Source of the DNA: Maniola hyperantus
Taxonomy: Eukaryota > Arthropoda > Insecta > Lepidoptera > Nymphalidae
DNA length: 64,000 nt
Direction of reading: 5' to 3'
NCBI RefSeq assembly: GCF_902806685.2
Contig: NC_048560.1
Location: 7,034,212-7,098,211 of the forward strand
The notes under the pieces were generated by a model that ran no database searches, was not told where the DNA came from, and saw only the letters and a program-made list of their open reading frames with translations. Made by a program: the position numbers and the translations under genes. Shown piece by piece: positions 1 through 10,315 of this stretch (position 1 is its first letter; each line of letters opens with the position of its first letter).

Positions 1-95
1 TTATGTGTGGTGCAAGTTATAAGCTTCCGCGATTACTACTCGTATGAATTTCGAATAGAGCCTCCAATCTCAGCGAAGACCAACTACGCAGGAAA

Positions 96-163
96 TCTAA
101 AAGTATAAAAGGAAAAGCTAGCTGATTGATCTATCAACGTACAGTGCAAACTACTGAACTAAG
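96..163 (+). mobile_element. HelA, 5' fragment
   Basis: Begins TCTAAAAGTATAAAAGG and keeps GATCTATCAACG, then diverges. Only the first quarter of the element remains. Confidence 0.7.
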
Positions 164-306
164 AGCCCGTGAGGGCCAGACATTCGCTATTTTATAAAAG
201 TTAAAAGTTTATACATGCGCATTGTCCCCAATACAAAGTTTTGATCATCGTGGTTTTGGCAGATAACAGGTAGGTAACAAAGGTGTATAAAATCTTTCGT
301 CAAAGC

Positions 307-418
307 ATAAAGTATTTTTTTTATATATTTTGTTTGGAATAATATTAGCAATTACATCATGCAATAAAGTAATTTTTTATATATTTTGTTTAAATAATAT
401 TAGCAATTACATCATGCA
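307..418. repeat. Two-unit tandem duplication (57 + 55 bp)
   Basis: Two adjacent units each run from ATAAAGTA through TATATATTTTGTTT to CATCATGCA. They differ by a few bases, so the duplication is fairly recent. Confidence 0.9.
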
Positions 419-920
419 TTGCCAGTGTACTTCGTATCGTGGAAACCCCGAACGTATTCCGAATAAAGTTTAAGGGTGTTAGAGTGTTTAGTGGAGGCAC
501 ATTTTTTATTGGCAAATTCATTTTCATGCGCAACTACAGAGGGGCTATAAATATTTTGATCATGCCAAACATTAATCGCTGTCGCTTATGGTTGGCGACC
601 CATTAATAAAACAATATGTAGGTGGAGCCAACATTTGTGTGAGGCAATTATTATGTCTCCCCGTCCGTCTGTGCGTTTGTTTAAGGCTTTCCGTGTATGC
701 GGAGAGATTTCGTAGGTTTTTGGGCTGTTTGTGTAACATATTAGAAGTAACAAATTATATTACATTGCTTTGATATTTTTTTTCCTGCTTTTTGCCTTAT
801 TAAAGTAGACATAATGTATACAGAATGTAACAAGAACGCTAGCAAAAAATTTGCGTTATTGTTATACTACTTAAACACAATCCAATACCAATAAACTCAT
901 TTTGTAGTTTTAGTATTTTT

Positions 921-1004
921 CAATGTATAGCGTGCAAAACTCGGGTCAATGCCCCGCTTACGACACATCATTGACTCCGAGTGACCTCTGGCGTCAATCA
1001 GACT
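921..1004. repeat. Short dispersed repeat (shared with 46.4 kb)
   Basis: TATAGCGTGCAAAACTC followed by GTCAATGCCC and the GACCTCTGGCGTCA block recurs in reverse complement at 46409-46479. Unclassified. Confidence 0.6.
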
Positions 1005-1118
1005 ATGTTTGATTTATGACACTGTTTTATTTATGTTTTATGGTAAACTTTTATGATTTTGTAAAAGTTTTACAAAATAATAGGATTTTTTCTATTAATG
1101 TTTTCGCGGTTTTTTTAT

Positions 1119-1264
1119 CAACCCAAGGGGTATGAGGTTAATAAAACTAGGGTTTTATAACCCTTCCAGGTGAGCCCGCATCCATCTTAGATTGCATCCA
1201 TCATCACTTAGCACCAGGTGAGATTGCAGTCCAGGGCTAACTTGTATCTGAGTTAAAAAAAACA
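1119..1264 (+). mobile_element. SINE3, 3' body
   Basis: Matches the SINE3 body from the GGGGTATG block through CCCTTCCAGGTGAGCCCGC to GGCTAACTTGTATCTGA and an A-rich tail. The tRNA head is absent. Confidence 0.8.
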
Positions 1265-1620
1265 GATGAACCAAAACACTGCACTAAACTCGGCCACGTG
1301 TAAAATAGTCTTTATTAAATTTAAGTTTAGTGTACCTACCTGCATTAAAATATCGACCGGTTTAATCAGCTTACCATATTAGGCGAGTTGATTTACATTT
1401 AATCAATGAACCGTTAGTTTTATCACGATATTCAAGTAAATAGGAATTAGGCGTATCTTGATACGGCCAATGAACTGGATTGGTAACAAAAAAACTGACC
1501 TGACGTATTGTTGTCATATCCGCCATATTGGATTTGTCATGACGTCATTTAGTAAGTTGGTAGGTACCCAAAGAAATCTTAATAACAAGGCAAGATTTCT
1601 GTGGTCGTACCACTGAAACG
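1265..1620. other. Unassigned sequence
   Basis: About 350 bp with no ORF or repeat that I recognise. Confidence 0.5.
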
Positions 1621-1773
1621 GGCATATAGTCTGCGACAGGTCGAGATGGCAATGGGGTATGAGGCGGGGGAATGCTCCGCACACCCGCACGTTACTCGCG
1701 CTCGCCCGCACCGGGTTACCGCAGGAGCTGTGAAGGTGTGCGGGGCATTCTCTCCCCAATTGCCATCTGTACC
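1621..1773. mobile_element. GC-rich foldback MITE (FB-H), copy 1
   Basis: Inverted arms GACAGGTCGAGATGGCAAT and AATTGCCATCT flank a GC-rich core with CGCACACCCGCACG. Related copies are at 6151, 24885 and partly 35951. The right arm is worn. Confidence 0.75.
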
Positions 1774-2092
1774 TGAATATTATAAATACAACAGTGTCTG
1801 CTTGTCTGCTAACTTTTCACGGCCCAACAGTTTAACCGATTTTGATGAAATTTGGTACAAAGCTTACATCCCAGGGAGGGAAACAGGCTACTTTTTATCC
1901 CAGAAAATCAAGGAGTTTCCACGGGATTCTTAAAGGCCCATCCATTTAACCGTTTTGTATGAAATTTGGTACAGAGGTAGCTTGCATCCCGGAGATTGAC
2001 ATAGGAAATTTTTATTTCGGAAAATCAAAGAATTCCCACCGGGTTTTTAAAAAACCTAAATCCACGCGGACGAAGTCTCGGGCATCATCTAG
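1774..2092 (+). mobile_element. HelB2 with a duplicated inner module
   Basis: Runs from TGAATATTATAAATACAAC to CGGACGAAGTCTCGGGCATC and CTAG, with T following. The inner block from GGCCCA through GAAATTTGGTAC to the GAAAATCAA segment occurs twice (about 1820-1933 and 1935-2050), making it about 100 bp longer than usual. Confidence 0.8.
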
Positions 2093-2194
2093 TAAGTATA
2101 TATGTATAAAGGTTTATACTGACAAACCAACATACACCCATACATTAAACTCTTAAAAAGCATCATAAAATGGTCAACGAACGGCATTGGTCAC

Positions 2195-2635
2195 AAAAAA
2201 ACCGGCCAAGTACGAGTCAGCCTCGCGCAATGAGGGTTCCGTACTACAGTCGTATTTTTTCGACATTTTGCACGATAATTCAAAAACTATGATGCATAAA
2301 AATAAATAAAAATCTGTTTTCGAATTTACAGGTGAAGACCTTTCATGTGATACCACCCACTTGATATAGTCACTCACTTCGAAAGTTGAAAATACTAATT
2401 ATTAGTTTATGACCACAATTAATTTTTTTTTGTGTGATCTAACCCTAAATTCACAGTTTTCAGATTTTTTCCCCAAATGTCAGCTATATGATCTACCTAC
2501 CTGCCAAATTTCATGATTCTAGGTCAGCGGGAAGTACCCTGTAGGTTTCTTGACTGACAGGCAGACAGACAGACAGACAACAAAGTGATCCTATAAGGGT
2601 TCCGTTTTTCCTTTTGAGGTACGGAACCCTAAAAA
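2195..2635 (+). repeat. RepP, full-length copy
   Basis: Starts AAAAAACCGGCCAAGTACG and ends GAGGTACGGAACCCTAAAAA, with the inner (CAGA)n block and GTGATCCTATAAGGG. The closest copy in the window is 57279-57712. Confidence 0.85.
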
Positions 2636-2776
2636 GAAATAATAAAATAAAATAAAAATATTAAAACACACCATTCGGTGGCCACATGTAACACGTTCCC
2701 ACGTCTTCATGTGGAGATCCTTGCGAAATGTGTTTACTGTTTAGGTATTGTACCTACTTCGCATTGACTTATAATA

Positions 2777-3155
2777 CACTAGCGACCCGCCCCGGGTTCG
2801 CATGGGTGCAATGTAGATACTAATGTAGTGTCAGTGAGGAGTGATTAATAATCCACACTTCCATACTAATTTATAAATGCGACAGTGTGTCTGTCTGCTA
2901 GCTTTTCACGACCCATCTGTTCAACCGATTTTGATGACTTTCGATGGAAGCTTGATTTCTTCCGACATTTTGTTCAAATATCGTCATATTTCAACAAATT
3001 AACACAAACCAATATTAAAGTATACTTATAAACCTTCCTCTTGAATCCTTCTATCTATTGGTGAAAATCGCATTAAAATCCGTTGCGTAGGTTTAAAAGA
3101 TCTACGCGTTCATACATACAGACAGCGGGAAGCGACTTTATTTTATATTATGTAG
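2777..3155 (-). mobile_element. HelC interrupted by a HelB2 fragment
   Basis: On the plus strand it begins CTAGCGACCCGCCCCGGG and TTCGCATGGGTGCAATG, and resumes at about 2946 to AGCGGGAAGCGACTTTATTT. Between them, about 2861-2945 is the 5' end of a HelB2. The order shows HelB2 landed in HelC and lost its 3' part. Confidence 0.65.
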
Positions 3156-3415
3156 AGATTATATTACTTCGTATGAACAGGGCCATTGAACAAACAAAAT
3201 GGCATCGACTCATTGGTGCTAGCACCAATGCAACCTCAGTGACGTCTGGATTTCAAACGGGTCGTTCATTAGTATCTAAGAGGTGTCGCTGATTTATTTG
3301 GTTCCAAAACCGTGAATTTTGTTCGCTTGGGCATATCTTGTCATTTATATCGATGCTACTACGTCATGGTATAGTGCGGATTCGTGTTACAAAAAGACAT
3401 TTTACTTTGGTGTTA

Positions 3416-3703
3416 CAGTAGCTGGCAAAAAATATTGTACATCGACCTTTAGAATGAGACTGGTTCATGCCCGCGACTTCGTCCGCGTGGACTACACAAA
3501 TTTTAAACCCCTATTTCACCCCCTTAGGGGTTGAATTTTCAAAAATCTTTTCTTAGCGGATGTCTACGTCATAATAGCTATCTGCATGCCAAGTTTCAGC
3601 CCGATCCGTCCAGTAGTTTGAGGTGTGTGTTGACAGATCAGTAAGTCAATCAGTTACCTTTTCGTTTTATATCTTTAGATTTCGGTTTCGTAGAGCGTTG
3701 AAT
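3416..3703. mobile_element. MITE-R, left half, split by HelA
   Basis: A TA then CAGTAGCTGGCAAAAAATA leads into ACATCGACCTTTAGAATGAG. After the HelA insertion it resumes TTTCGGTTTCGTAGAGCG. Complete relatives lie at 38545 and 52258. The right half is lost here. Confidence 0.75.
3460..3679 (-). mobile_element. HelA inserted in MITE-R
   Basis: A complete 220-bp HelA on the minus strand, from TCTAAAGATATAAAACG to GGGCATGAACCAG (CCAG in place of CTAG). The empty site at 38581 shows insertion exactly between A and T with no target duplication, as expected for Helitrons. Confidence 0.9.
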
Positions 3704-3710
3704 AAAAAAT

Positions 3711-4136
3711 AAAAACCGGCCAAGTGCGAGTCAGGCTTGCGCACAGAGGGTTCGCGTACTACAATCGTATTTTTCGACATTTTGCACTATTTTTATGCAT
3801 GATGCATAAAAATAAATAAAAATCTGTTTTAGAATGCACAGGCGAAGTCCTTTCATATGGTAACCCCACTTGATAATGTTATCTTACTTCGAAAATTGCA
3901 AATACTAATTATTAGTTCATGAACACAATTTTTTTTGTGTGATGTAACCACAAATTCACGGTTTTCAGATTTTTCCCCAAATGTCAGCTATAAGATCTAC
4001 CTACCTGCCAAATTTCGTGATTCTAGGTCAACGGGAAGTACCCTGTAGGTTTCTTCACTGACAGACAGACAGACAGACAACAAAGTGATCCTATAAGGGT
4101 TCCGTTTTTCCTTTTGAGGTACGGAACCCTAAAAAA
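3711..4136 (+). repeat. RepP, near full length
   Basis: AAAAACCGGCCAAGTGCGAG to TACGGAACCCTAAAAAA, with small indels near GATGCATAAAAATAAATA. Confidence 0.85.
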
Positions 4137-5440
4137 GGCGAACAATTGCGCACATGCTCCAGAAAAGCACACTAACACTAAGTACACTAAACAATCACAC
4201 TGAATGTGATCTAAAGGAGCACGTCTCGCGAATGTGAAAATATATAAAAGTGCAAACACAATACCCCCAGAGCGATCTCCCGCGTCGCACGCATCTGTTC
4301 GGTGTTCTGATAAAACTGTTTATGTTGGGGCGACCATGTGTACGTCACGTCAGAGTATACTAGAGTGAGGCGTCGACCTAACGCGGTGTCCTGCGTGAGC
4401 GACGAATACTACGCGACGCGACGCTCTGAACGCGACGAACGCGATCAACTCAACGGCATATCGTGCTTGCGGCCAATATGGCAGTCTGCGGCGATACGCG
4501 ACGTAACGCGTACTTGTACTTGATTTCATTTTATTTATCCATTTACTCGCCAACTTTATATATTCTATGCCACTGACGTTTAGGTAATATTTAAAAGGCG
4601 GTCACTGAAAATCAGCGTTGGGGCGTCTGGTACCTCAGATATATGCTATATTATAGAGGTTTGTGTCTGAGGGGCCCGACGTCTCAACACAAGCTGAGTG
4701 GCCTACCTGTTCGAGGTGTTGCACTGCTGTACAGGACGATATTGCCTACACCATGTGTTAGAAATCATGTTATAAATATTAATATTTGTAATGAGTTAAA
4801 TACTATGGCCATAATTAATAGAGCGCATTAAATATAATATGAAGGAAACATTTGATTGAATGAAGAATATTGCAACCTAAACCTTATGTGATTCATTCAA
4901 TCATATGTTGTTGACAATACACATCCCTAAATTGCATATCTATTTAAAGTAACTTACTTACTAAGCTTGCTAATCGTTAAAATTACTAAAATTATTTATC
5001 AAAGTAGTATTACATATATTTGTTTGTTAACATAATAATGACTTTAATTAAGATACTTTGAAAACTAATCGTAAGGAATGAACGAAGGTAACTTCACGTC
5101 ATTTCGATTAATAGCTGAATTCATTCATGATAAACAATATAAAAGCCGTGTGGCCTAATAGGCAGGTAGTTCTGTAATGAAAACCGACAAATAAACTTGT
5201 GAAATCGTCTTCGAGTTATTTTTCCTTCGTGGACACCTTACACATGTACCACCTATATGCCTCGAATAAACATTGTTCTAATCTATTCTGAACAAAATTG
5301 TACTGTACTTCTCCATGATTCAAGAAGTAATGACCAAAATCACGTAGGACATTTGTTGCGTGTAGCATCGCATCGCATTACGTAGTATTCGTCGCCCACA
5401 TAGGACACCCCGTAATACAACGCAAATCATCAACGTAAAA
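4137..5440. other. Unassigned interval with CpG-rich blocks
   Basis: No gene recognised. 4366-4515 is CpG-rich and shares GCGACGAATACTACG with the reverse complement of 5345-5415. The GTGTCCT start also recurs at about 5792. The small ORFs at 4338-4553 read this CpG block on both strands, so they are not evidence of coding. Confidence 0.5.
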
Positions 5441-5745
5441 AAAAGTCAAATGGTTTATTCAAAATAGGTAATAAATTACACTTTTTGATGGTCGGTTCTT
5501 GCATTTTTTTTTAAAGAATATTAGCCATATTAAATGACTAATATTCCCCTTTCCTCTCCAATTAAGCGTCAGGCTTGTGCTAGGAGTAGGTACGACAATA
5601 GTGCAACGGGCGGGATTTGAACCGTCGACCTTTCGGTTTTCAGTCCACTCCTATACCGGTTGAGCTATTGAGGCTCAAAAACTAAAGCTAAGAGGGTTTC
5701 AAACGCTCCCGGGCCTGAGAAGAAAGAGCCCACAACAAAGTTTTA
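5441..5745 (-). mobile_element. LINE 3'-end fragment split by SINE2
   Basis: Flanks GTCAAATGGTTTATTCAAAA and AAAACTAAAGCTAAGAGGG match the copy at 15224-15400. The minus reading looks like a LINE 3' UTR ending TTTGAATAAACCATTTGAC. Confidence 0.6.
5504..5676 (-). mobile_element. SINE2, full length
   Basis: Minus strand: head GCCTCAATAGCTCAACCGG (A box), GACGGTTCAAATCC (B box), body to GGCTAATATTCTTTAAAAA. It is inserted in the LINE fragment at 5441-5745. Confidence 0.9.
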
Positions 5746-5789
5746 TTTTACTCGTACGAACGCACGATTAAACATACTGATCTCGAATA

Positions 5790-5932
5790 GGTGTCCTAAT
5801 TGGCATGAGCGCGACGATCGCGTATTCGCGTTCGATTAGACGCAAGCACGCGATGGTCGCATCGCTTACTCGCGCGATAATCGCGTTGTATCAGGACCCT
5901 TGTCCTGATACAACGCGATTATCGCGCGCGCT
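5790..5932. repeat. CpG-rich block with a 27-bp-arm perfect palindrome
   Basis: Arms 5871-5897 and 5902-5928 are perfect reverse complements (CGCGCGATAATCGCG then TTGTATCAGGAC) around a CCTT loop. The left part begins GGTGTCCTAATTGGCATG, resembling the blocks at 4385 and 5345. Probably a foldback MITE. Confidence 0.85.
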
Positions 5933-5938
5933 TTAGGA

Positions 5939-6150
5939 AACTCTCGGTTTGATCCTGTTCCTGAATCGACGATATTATGTCAAATATATGAAGCTATGGG
6001 TAAAGTGCCTGGATCCAGGCGGCGCAAGACCATGGCGTGTGGAAGTCCCTACAAGAGACCTATGTCCAGCAGTGGACGTCTATTGGTTGATGATGATGAT
6101 GATGGGTGACGTGAAATGAAATAGGCGATTCATAGGCTACCTAGCTTGCC
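5939..6150 (+). repeat. Element-S fragment split by RTE-1
   Basis: ACTCTCGGTTTGATCCTG through TCGACGATATTATGTC and, after an insertion, GGGTGACGTGAAATGAAAT match the terminal repeats of the 38370-39847 interval. Confidence 0.65.
6008..6106 (+). mobile_element. RTE-1 LINE, 3' end
   Basis: Contains CAGGCGGCGCAAGACCATGG and GACCTATGTCCAGCAGTGG, ending in a (TGA)n tail. This is the last coding part and tail of RTE-1, 5' truncated. Confidence 0.85.
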
Positions 6151-6313
6151 AGTGGATGGCAGATGGCAATTGGGATATGAGGCAGGGGGAATGGGGACGC
6201 CCCGCACACCCGCGCGTTACCCGCGCTGGCCCGCACCGGGTTAGCGCGGGGCCTGTGCGGGTGTGCGGGGCGTTTCCTTTCCGATTGCCATCTCGACCTG
6301 TCGCGGACTGTAC
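6151..6313. mobile_element. GC-rich foldback MITE (FB-H), copy 2
   Basis: Arms GGCAGATGGCAATTGGG and GATTGCCATCTCGACCTG flank a core that is itself palindromic (GCCCCGCACACCCG against CGGGTGTGCGGGGC). Confidence 0.8.
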
Positions 6314-6764
6314 TTAATATCCAATCAAGAACAACACAGGTCTTGTCCTACAAAATGTAGATGCTTGGTATTCCCAATAAAATGTTCAGTATAATAAAAA
6401 TCTTTGGCATATGGTTTAACTACGTACTTCAAAACATTGCGTACAAAAGGAGTAGCTTTTTTTTGTAATATTTACTTAATTTACCATCATGATGATCAAC
6501 CTATCACCCGGTCCACTACTGAGTACAAGTCTCCTCTCGCTAATGTCACTGTCGTGAACTGCGCCTAAAGTAGCACATGGTTATAAAAAAAAATAGTGTA
6601 TCAAATGACAGTCCCGAAATGTTGTATATTTTTAGTTAGGACCAACGTATCGCACGTGCCGTCACACTGTCACATGTGGCCCAAACATAATTTATCATTT
6701 CTCAAATTTGTATCCGTGCTAGTTAACATAGTAACAGTCCTTGACGGCATAGTAATTGCGTTTA
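6314..6764. other. Unassigned, with a SINE1 scrap
   Basis: 6487-6541 keeps a minus SINE1 3' end (ATCATGATGATCAACC, GGTCCACTACTGAG). The rest is unrecognised. Confidence 0.55.
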
Positions 6765-7246
6765 TTAAGGTGACGCAGGACGCTCGACCGAAATTGGCAG
6801 CGCACGTGGGTAACGTGTTTGCTTTTCACTTGACATTGTATGAGAAAGTTGAGAGGCACGATGATTATCACTGAAATCAAGCGCGCGAAAAAGGTTTAGG
6901 AAAAGTATTTTTGAGAAAAAACTACTGAATTTATGTTTGCAAAGTAAATTTATTTCAACTAATGAATAAATAAACTACGTCTAATGATAAATTGTTTTAC
7001 AATTTTCATATCCCTAATCTTATTTATTTACGCCCAAAGTTGTCATAAATTTAGTGTTAAAATAGGAATCTTTTGAGGCTCGTAACTTTTAAATCAATAT
7101 TTTTTTCAATGTTTTAGATATCATTGAACCTAGATAATGACGAGATAAATCAATATAATTCTTAGTTTTGTGCGTACAATATCGAATATTGTTGTATTTT
7201 CCCTCCTACGTTTGTATGGAGAAAGCACCGAACTGAGTCCCCTTAA
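6765..7246 (+). repeat. M-family repeat, uninterrupted copy
   Basis: Bounded by TTAAGGTGACGCAGGACG and GAACTGAGTCCCCTTAA. Both ends carry TTAA, hinting at a TTAA-specific element, though the terminal match is short. The 92-codon ORF at 6596 overlaps it and carries no recognisable domain. Confidence 0.75.
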
Positions 7247-7667
7247 GGCGAGTCACCGAGGCGGGCAGCGCGGCTTTGAAGTAAACCGCTTGGCAACATT
7301 CAAATTCTGTGTTTCAAACGTTAAATTTGAATTTAATAAATTATAGAAGTCCTGTTGAAAACCAAAATTTAGCAGGTTCTCTGTAGTAAAGTGTAGTAAA
7401 AGACAAATATTTCCATATAAAAATTATTTGCCAAGTCAGAAATTTAAGTATTAAATAATTCGTTTTAGACTTTTATTTCGGCTTATTTCAAGATTTTATT
7501 TGATCGAGTGAAGTACCTCCTATTGTGTATCAAAGTAGCACATTCTTTAGACAATGTCTTTAGGTATATTGTATATTTTTAGCAAGGCCATTATTTAATA
7601 GTAAATACCTAAAACATTTGATCTAGCAAACCAGTTTTTTCCGCTTAGCCTCGGTGACTCGCCTTAA
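7243..7667. mobile_element. TTAA-flanked MITE (piggyBac-like)
   Basis: TTAA at 7243-7246 and 7664-7667 bracket an element with perfect 16-bp inverted ends GGCGAGTCACCGAGGC. TTAA target duplication with terminal inverted repeats is the piggyBac-type signature. No transposase is encoded. Confidence 0.85.
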
Positions 7668-7677
7668 ATACGAGTAA

Positions 7678-7770
7678 CTAGCTGATGCCCGCGACTTCGT
7701 GCGCGTGGATTTAGGTTTTAAAAATCTCGTGGAAACTCTCACTCGTGGAAATGTCACTTTCCAGGCATTC
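7678..7770 (-). mobile_element. HelB, 3' fragment
   Basis: CTAGCTGATGCCCGCGACTT and GGATTTAGGTTTTAAAAATC, then diverged. Confidence 0.7.
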
Positions 7771-7899
7771 ACCTAATATATGTATTACCATCATATTGAT
7801 GAGATGAGAAAAACGAAGATCTTATTTAAACAAACAAACCGACAAGAAATCGAGTCAATAAACGTAATGTTTAATTCAGGACACTTACCTCTGTGTATA

Positions 7900-8216
7900 T
7901 CCATACTAATATTATAAATGCGAAACTGTCTGTCTGTCTGCTAGCTTTTCAGCCGATCCGATTGACCGATTTTGAAATTTGGTGCACAGCTTTAGGCCCC
8001 CGAAAATCAAAGAGTTCCCATGATTCACAAACCTACATAATATATCCACATAGGCGAAGTTACAGACACCGTCTACTTAAATGTACAAGGTTCGGAGACA
8101 GCTTGCGTCCCAGTGACGGACGGACAGACGAGGACAGACTATACCTTCTATCCCGGAAAATCGAAGAATACTTACGGTATTTTTTAAAACCTTTTTTGCG
8201 AACAATCTCGCGGGAA
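7900..8216 (+). mobile_element. HelB2, degenerate, 3' end replaced
   Basis: A|TCCATACTAATATTATAAA start, (TGTC)n, then degraded body to CAATCTCGCGGGAA, where the next HelA begins. Confidence 0.65.
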
Positions 8217-8459
8217 TCTATATATATAAAAGGGAAAGGTGACTGACTGACTGACTGACTGACTGACTGACTGACTGACTGATCTATCAACGCACAGCTC
8301 AAACTACTGAACGGATCGGGCTGAAATTTGGCATGCAGATAGCTATTATGACGTAGGCATCCGCTAAGAAAGAATTTTTGAAAATTCAACTCCTAAGGGG
8401 GTGAAATAGGGTTTTGAAATTTTGTAGTCCACGCGGACGAAGTCGCGAGCATAAGCTAG
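8217..8459 (+). mobile_element. HelA, full length
   Basis: TCTATATATATAAAAGGG start, about ten GACT units, CATCCGCTAAGAAAG, and a GAAGTCGCGAGCATAAGC CTAG end, with A before and T after. Confidence 0.9.
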
Positions 8460-8745
8460 TATTATATAATTTTCAATCTCTATTTAAAAAATCTTAAGTA
8501 CCTATTTGATTTAGAAACTTTTAATGGCATCATTTAGGTGGAATTACAGGAAACATTATTATTAACTTTTACTTTAAATTACTTCCCATTGAAATCGCTC
8601 TTAAATAAAAACGATATTATTAGATCTCAGAAAAACATTCAAAAATCAATTAAAAACTTTCACTATGACTAAATTAATATAAAAGGTATGGAATCCCACG
8701 CGTTATATTCTAGTTTCTAACATAAATTTAGCATAATATTATGTA
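8460..8745. other. Unassigned AT-rich sequence
   Basis: Nothing recognised with confidence. The minus reading weakly recalls a decayed LINE end. Confidence 0.4.
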
Positions 8746-8938
8746 CTAGCTTATACTCGCGACTTCGTCCGCGTGGACTACACAAATTTCAAACCTCTAT
8801 TTCATTTCCGTAGGGGTTAAATTTTCAAAATTTCTTTCTAAGCGGATGCCTGCGTCATAATAGCTATCTGCATGCCAAATTTCTGCCCGATCCGTGTCGA
8901 TAGATCAGTCAGTCAGTCAGCTTTTCCTTTTATACAGA
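8746..8938 (-). mobile_element. HelA, slightly shortened
   Basis: CTAGCTTATACTCGCGACTT to TTCCTTTTATACAGA, with a deletion around GATCCGTG|TCGATAG. Confidence 0.85.
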
Positions 8939-9322
8939 TGGCCGGGGATGTGACATCTAAAAGAAAATTTTAAATACCTTATGTTAAGGCGTATCCAAAT
9001 CACCCATATATTATGTTCAGCGATTTTTTATAGTTTAGGTGATATGAATTTTTTAATGATTTTTTCATAATTTTCATCTGTCAGTGGTTTTTATTTTTTT
9101 TCTCTTTCTGTAGAACATTTTTGGACATTTTTTTCGTCGTAATTAGTAACCATAAACTCAACTATTGCTTGAAAAAATTTACTGCTACTTTTATCCCGAA
9201 AAATCAAAGAGTTCTCACGGCATTTGTGAAAAACCCCAAACCACGCATCATCCTAGTACTTAATATAAATATGATGGATCAGTCCAATTTGATTCATCTC
9301 TTGGTTGTGGTTAAAGTACATA
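8939..9322. other. Unassigned, with a HelB scrap
   Basis: 9176-9265 keeps CTTTTATCCCGAAAAATCAA and CATCATCCTAGT, a deleted HelB 3' half. The remainder is unrecognised. Confidence 0.5.
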
Positions 9323-9496
9323 GAGCCTCAATAGCTCAACCGGTATAGGAGTGGACTGAAAACCGAAAGGTCGACGGTTCAAACACTGCCCGTTGCACTA
9401 TTGTCGTACCTACTCCTAGCACAAGCCTGACGCTTAATTGGAGAGGAAAGGGGAATATTACTCATTTAACATGGCTAATATTCTTTAAAAAAAAAA
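9323..9496 (+). mobile_element. SINE2, full length
   Basis: GAGCCTCAATAGCTCAACC head, GACGGTTCAAACACTG B box, GGCTAATATTCTTTAAAAA tail. Confidence 0.9.
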
Positions 9497-9500
9497 CGAT

Positions 9501-9661
9501 GGGGCCGATTCTCTAGTACACAATCTCTAAACTAAACTAAATTAACAGGTCTAAATCTAGTGCTTTCCTTTTCCGCAAGCAACATTATGAAAGGGATAGC
9601 AATAGATTTAGACGTGATATTTTAGTTTAGTTTAGAGATTGTGTACAAAGGAATTAGCCAC
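9501..9661. mobile_element. MITE-X, copy 1 (palindromic, about 160 bp)
   Basis: Arms GGGGCCGATTCTC.AGTACA and TGTACAAAGGAATTAGCC, plus TCTCTAAACTAAACTAAA inverted inside. The second copy, in reverse orientation, is 17832-17992. The target duplication is unclear. Confidence 0.85.
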
Positions 9662-10126
9662 AATATTTAGCGTAACAAGACAAACAAAACGAGGCAGAGG
9701 CAGGTAACTCAAGTGCACAGGACGCGTATCCTGAGCCGACAACAGGTTCTTATACTTAGCGGTCACGTTGGCTTAATCGTAATCAAGCTGGTTTGATTCC
9801 CACGGTGTTTTTAGATTTATTGTGGTTTTTATGCCGTAAAGTAGTCAGTTTACTAGTTGGACCTGTTCTGTATATTACGGTGAAAGTTTTTTTTTTATTT
9901 ACTTGGGTATTTATTAAGTAAGTATTAGATAAGGAAGTCGATTTAGTTGCTTTTGCTAAAAATTAAGTTATTTAAATAAAAATGTTTCGGTCATTTTGCT
10001 TAAAGCGGGTAGCTCCAAAAAGTAGTTCATTTTTTTATGAAACAAATTTGCTAATTTTGGACCAAAATTTTACCTTTAACCAAAATTAAATAATTTATTC
10101 AAATTGGTTATAGTCCGTACAAAATG
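9662..10126. other. Unassigned sequence
   Basis: A B-box-like GGTTTGATTCCCACG at about 9791 lacks a proper A box, so no tRNA or SINE is called. Confidence 0.5.
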
Positions 10127-10256
10127 AGAACTCACGCGCCATTTTGTCAAAAGTAAGATTCGCCTTTATAATAAGGACTAAAATCGTACTTTTCACATAG
10201 TAGTTGAAACAAAAAGTTAAAATGGCGCGTGAGAACTTAAAATTTATGCATTATAA
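10127..10256. mobile_element. FB-U foldback MITE, copy 1
   Basis: GAGAACTCACGCGCCATTTT and AAAATGGCGCGTGAGAACTT are inverted ends around ACTAAAATCGTACTTTT. Related pieces at 10767 and 39645. Confidence 0.75.
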
Positions 10257-10315
10257 TATCATTGCACACTTTTTGATTGTCAAATTTTGAAATTTTTAGG
10301 ATACCTAATAATATA

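Larger units (their letters stand above)
164..1118. other. Unassigned AT-rich sequence
   Basis: No coding signal, apart from the tandem duplication and short shared repeat listed separately. The 61-codon ORF at 588 has no recognisable similarity. Confidence 0.6.

Noticed and set aside
8060..8389. 109-codon minus ORF with SVSQSVSQ repeats
   Set aside because: The repeated residues are the translated (GACT)n block of HelA. The same string appears at every HelA copy.
9323..9400. tRNA gene
   Set aside because: A and B boxes are present, but the sequence continues as SINE2 with a family tail and recurs eight times. These are SINE heads, not tRNA genes. The same applies to SINE1 and SINE3 heads.
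9770..9815. Possible tRNA-like element near GGTTTGATTCCCACG
   Set aside because: Only a B-box-like string; no A box at the right distance and no second copy.
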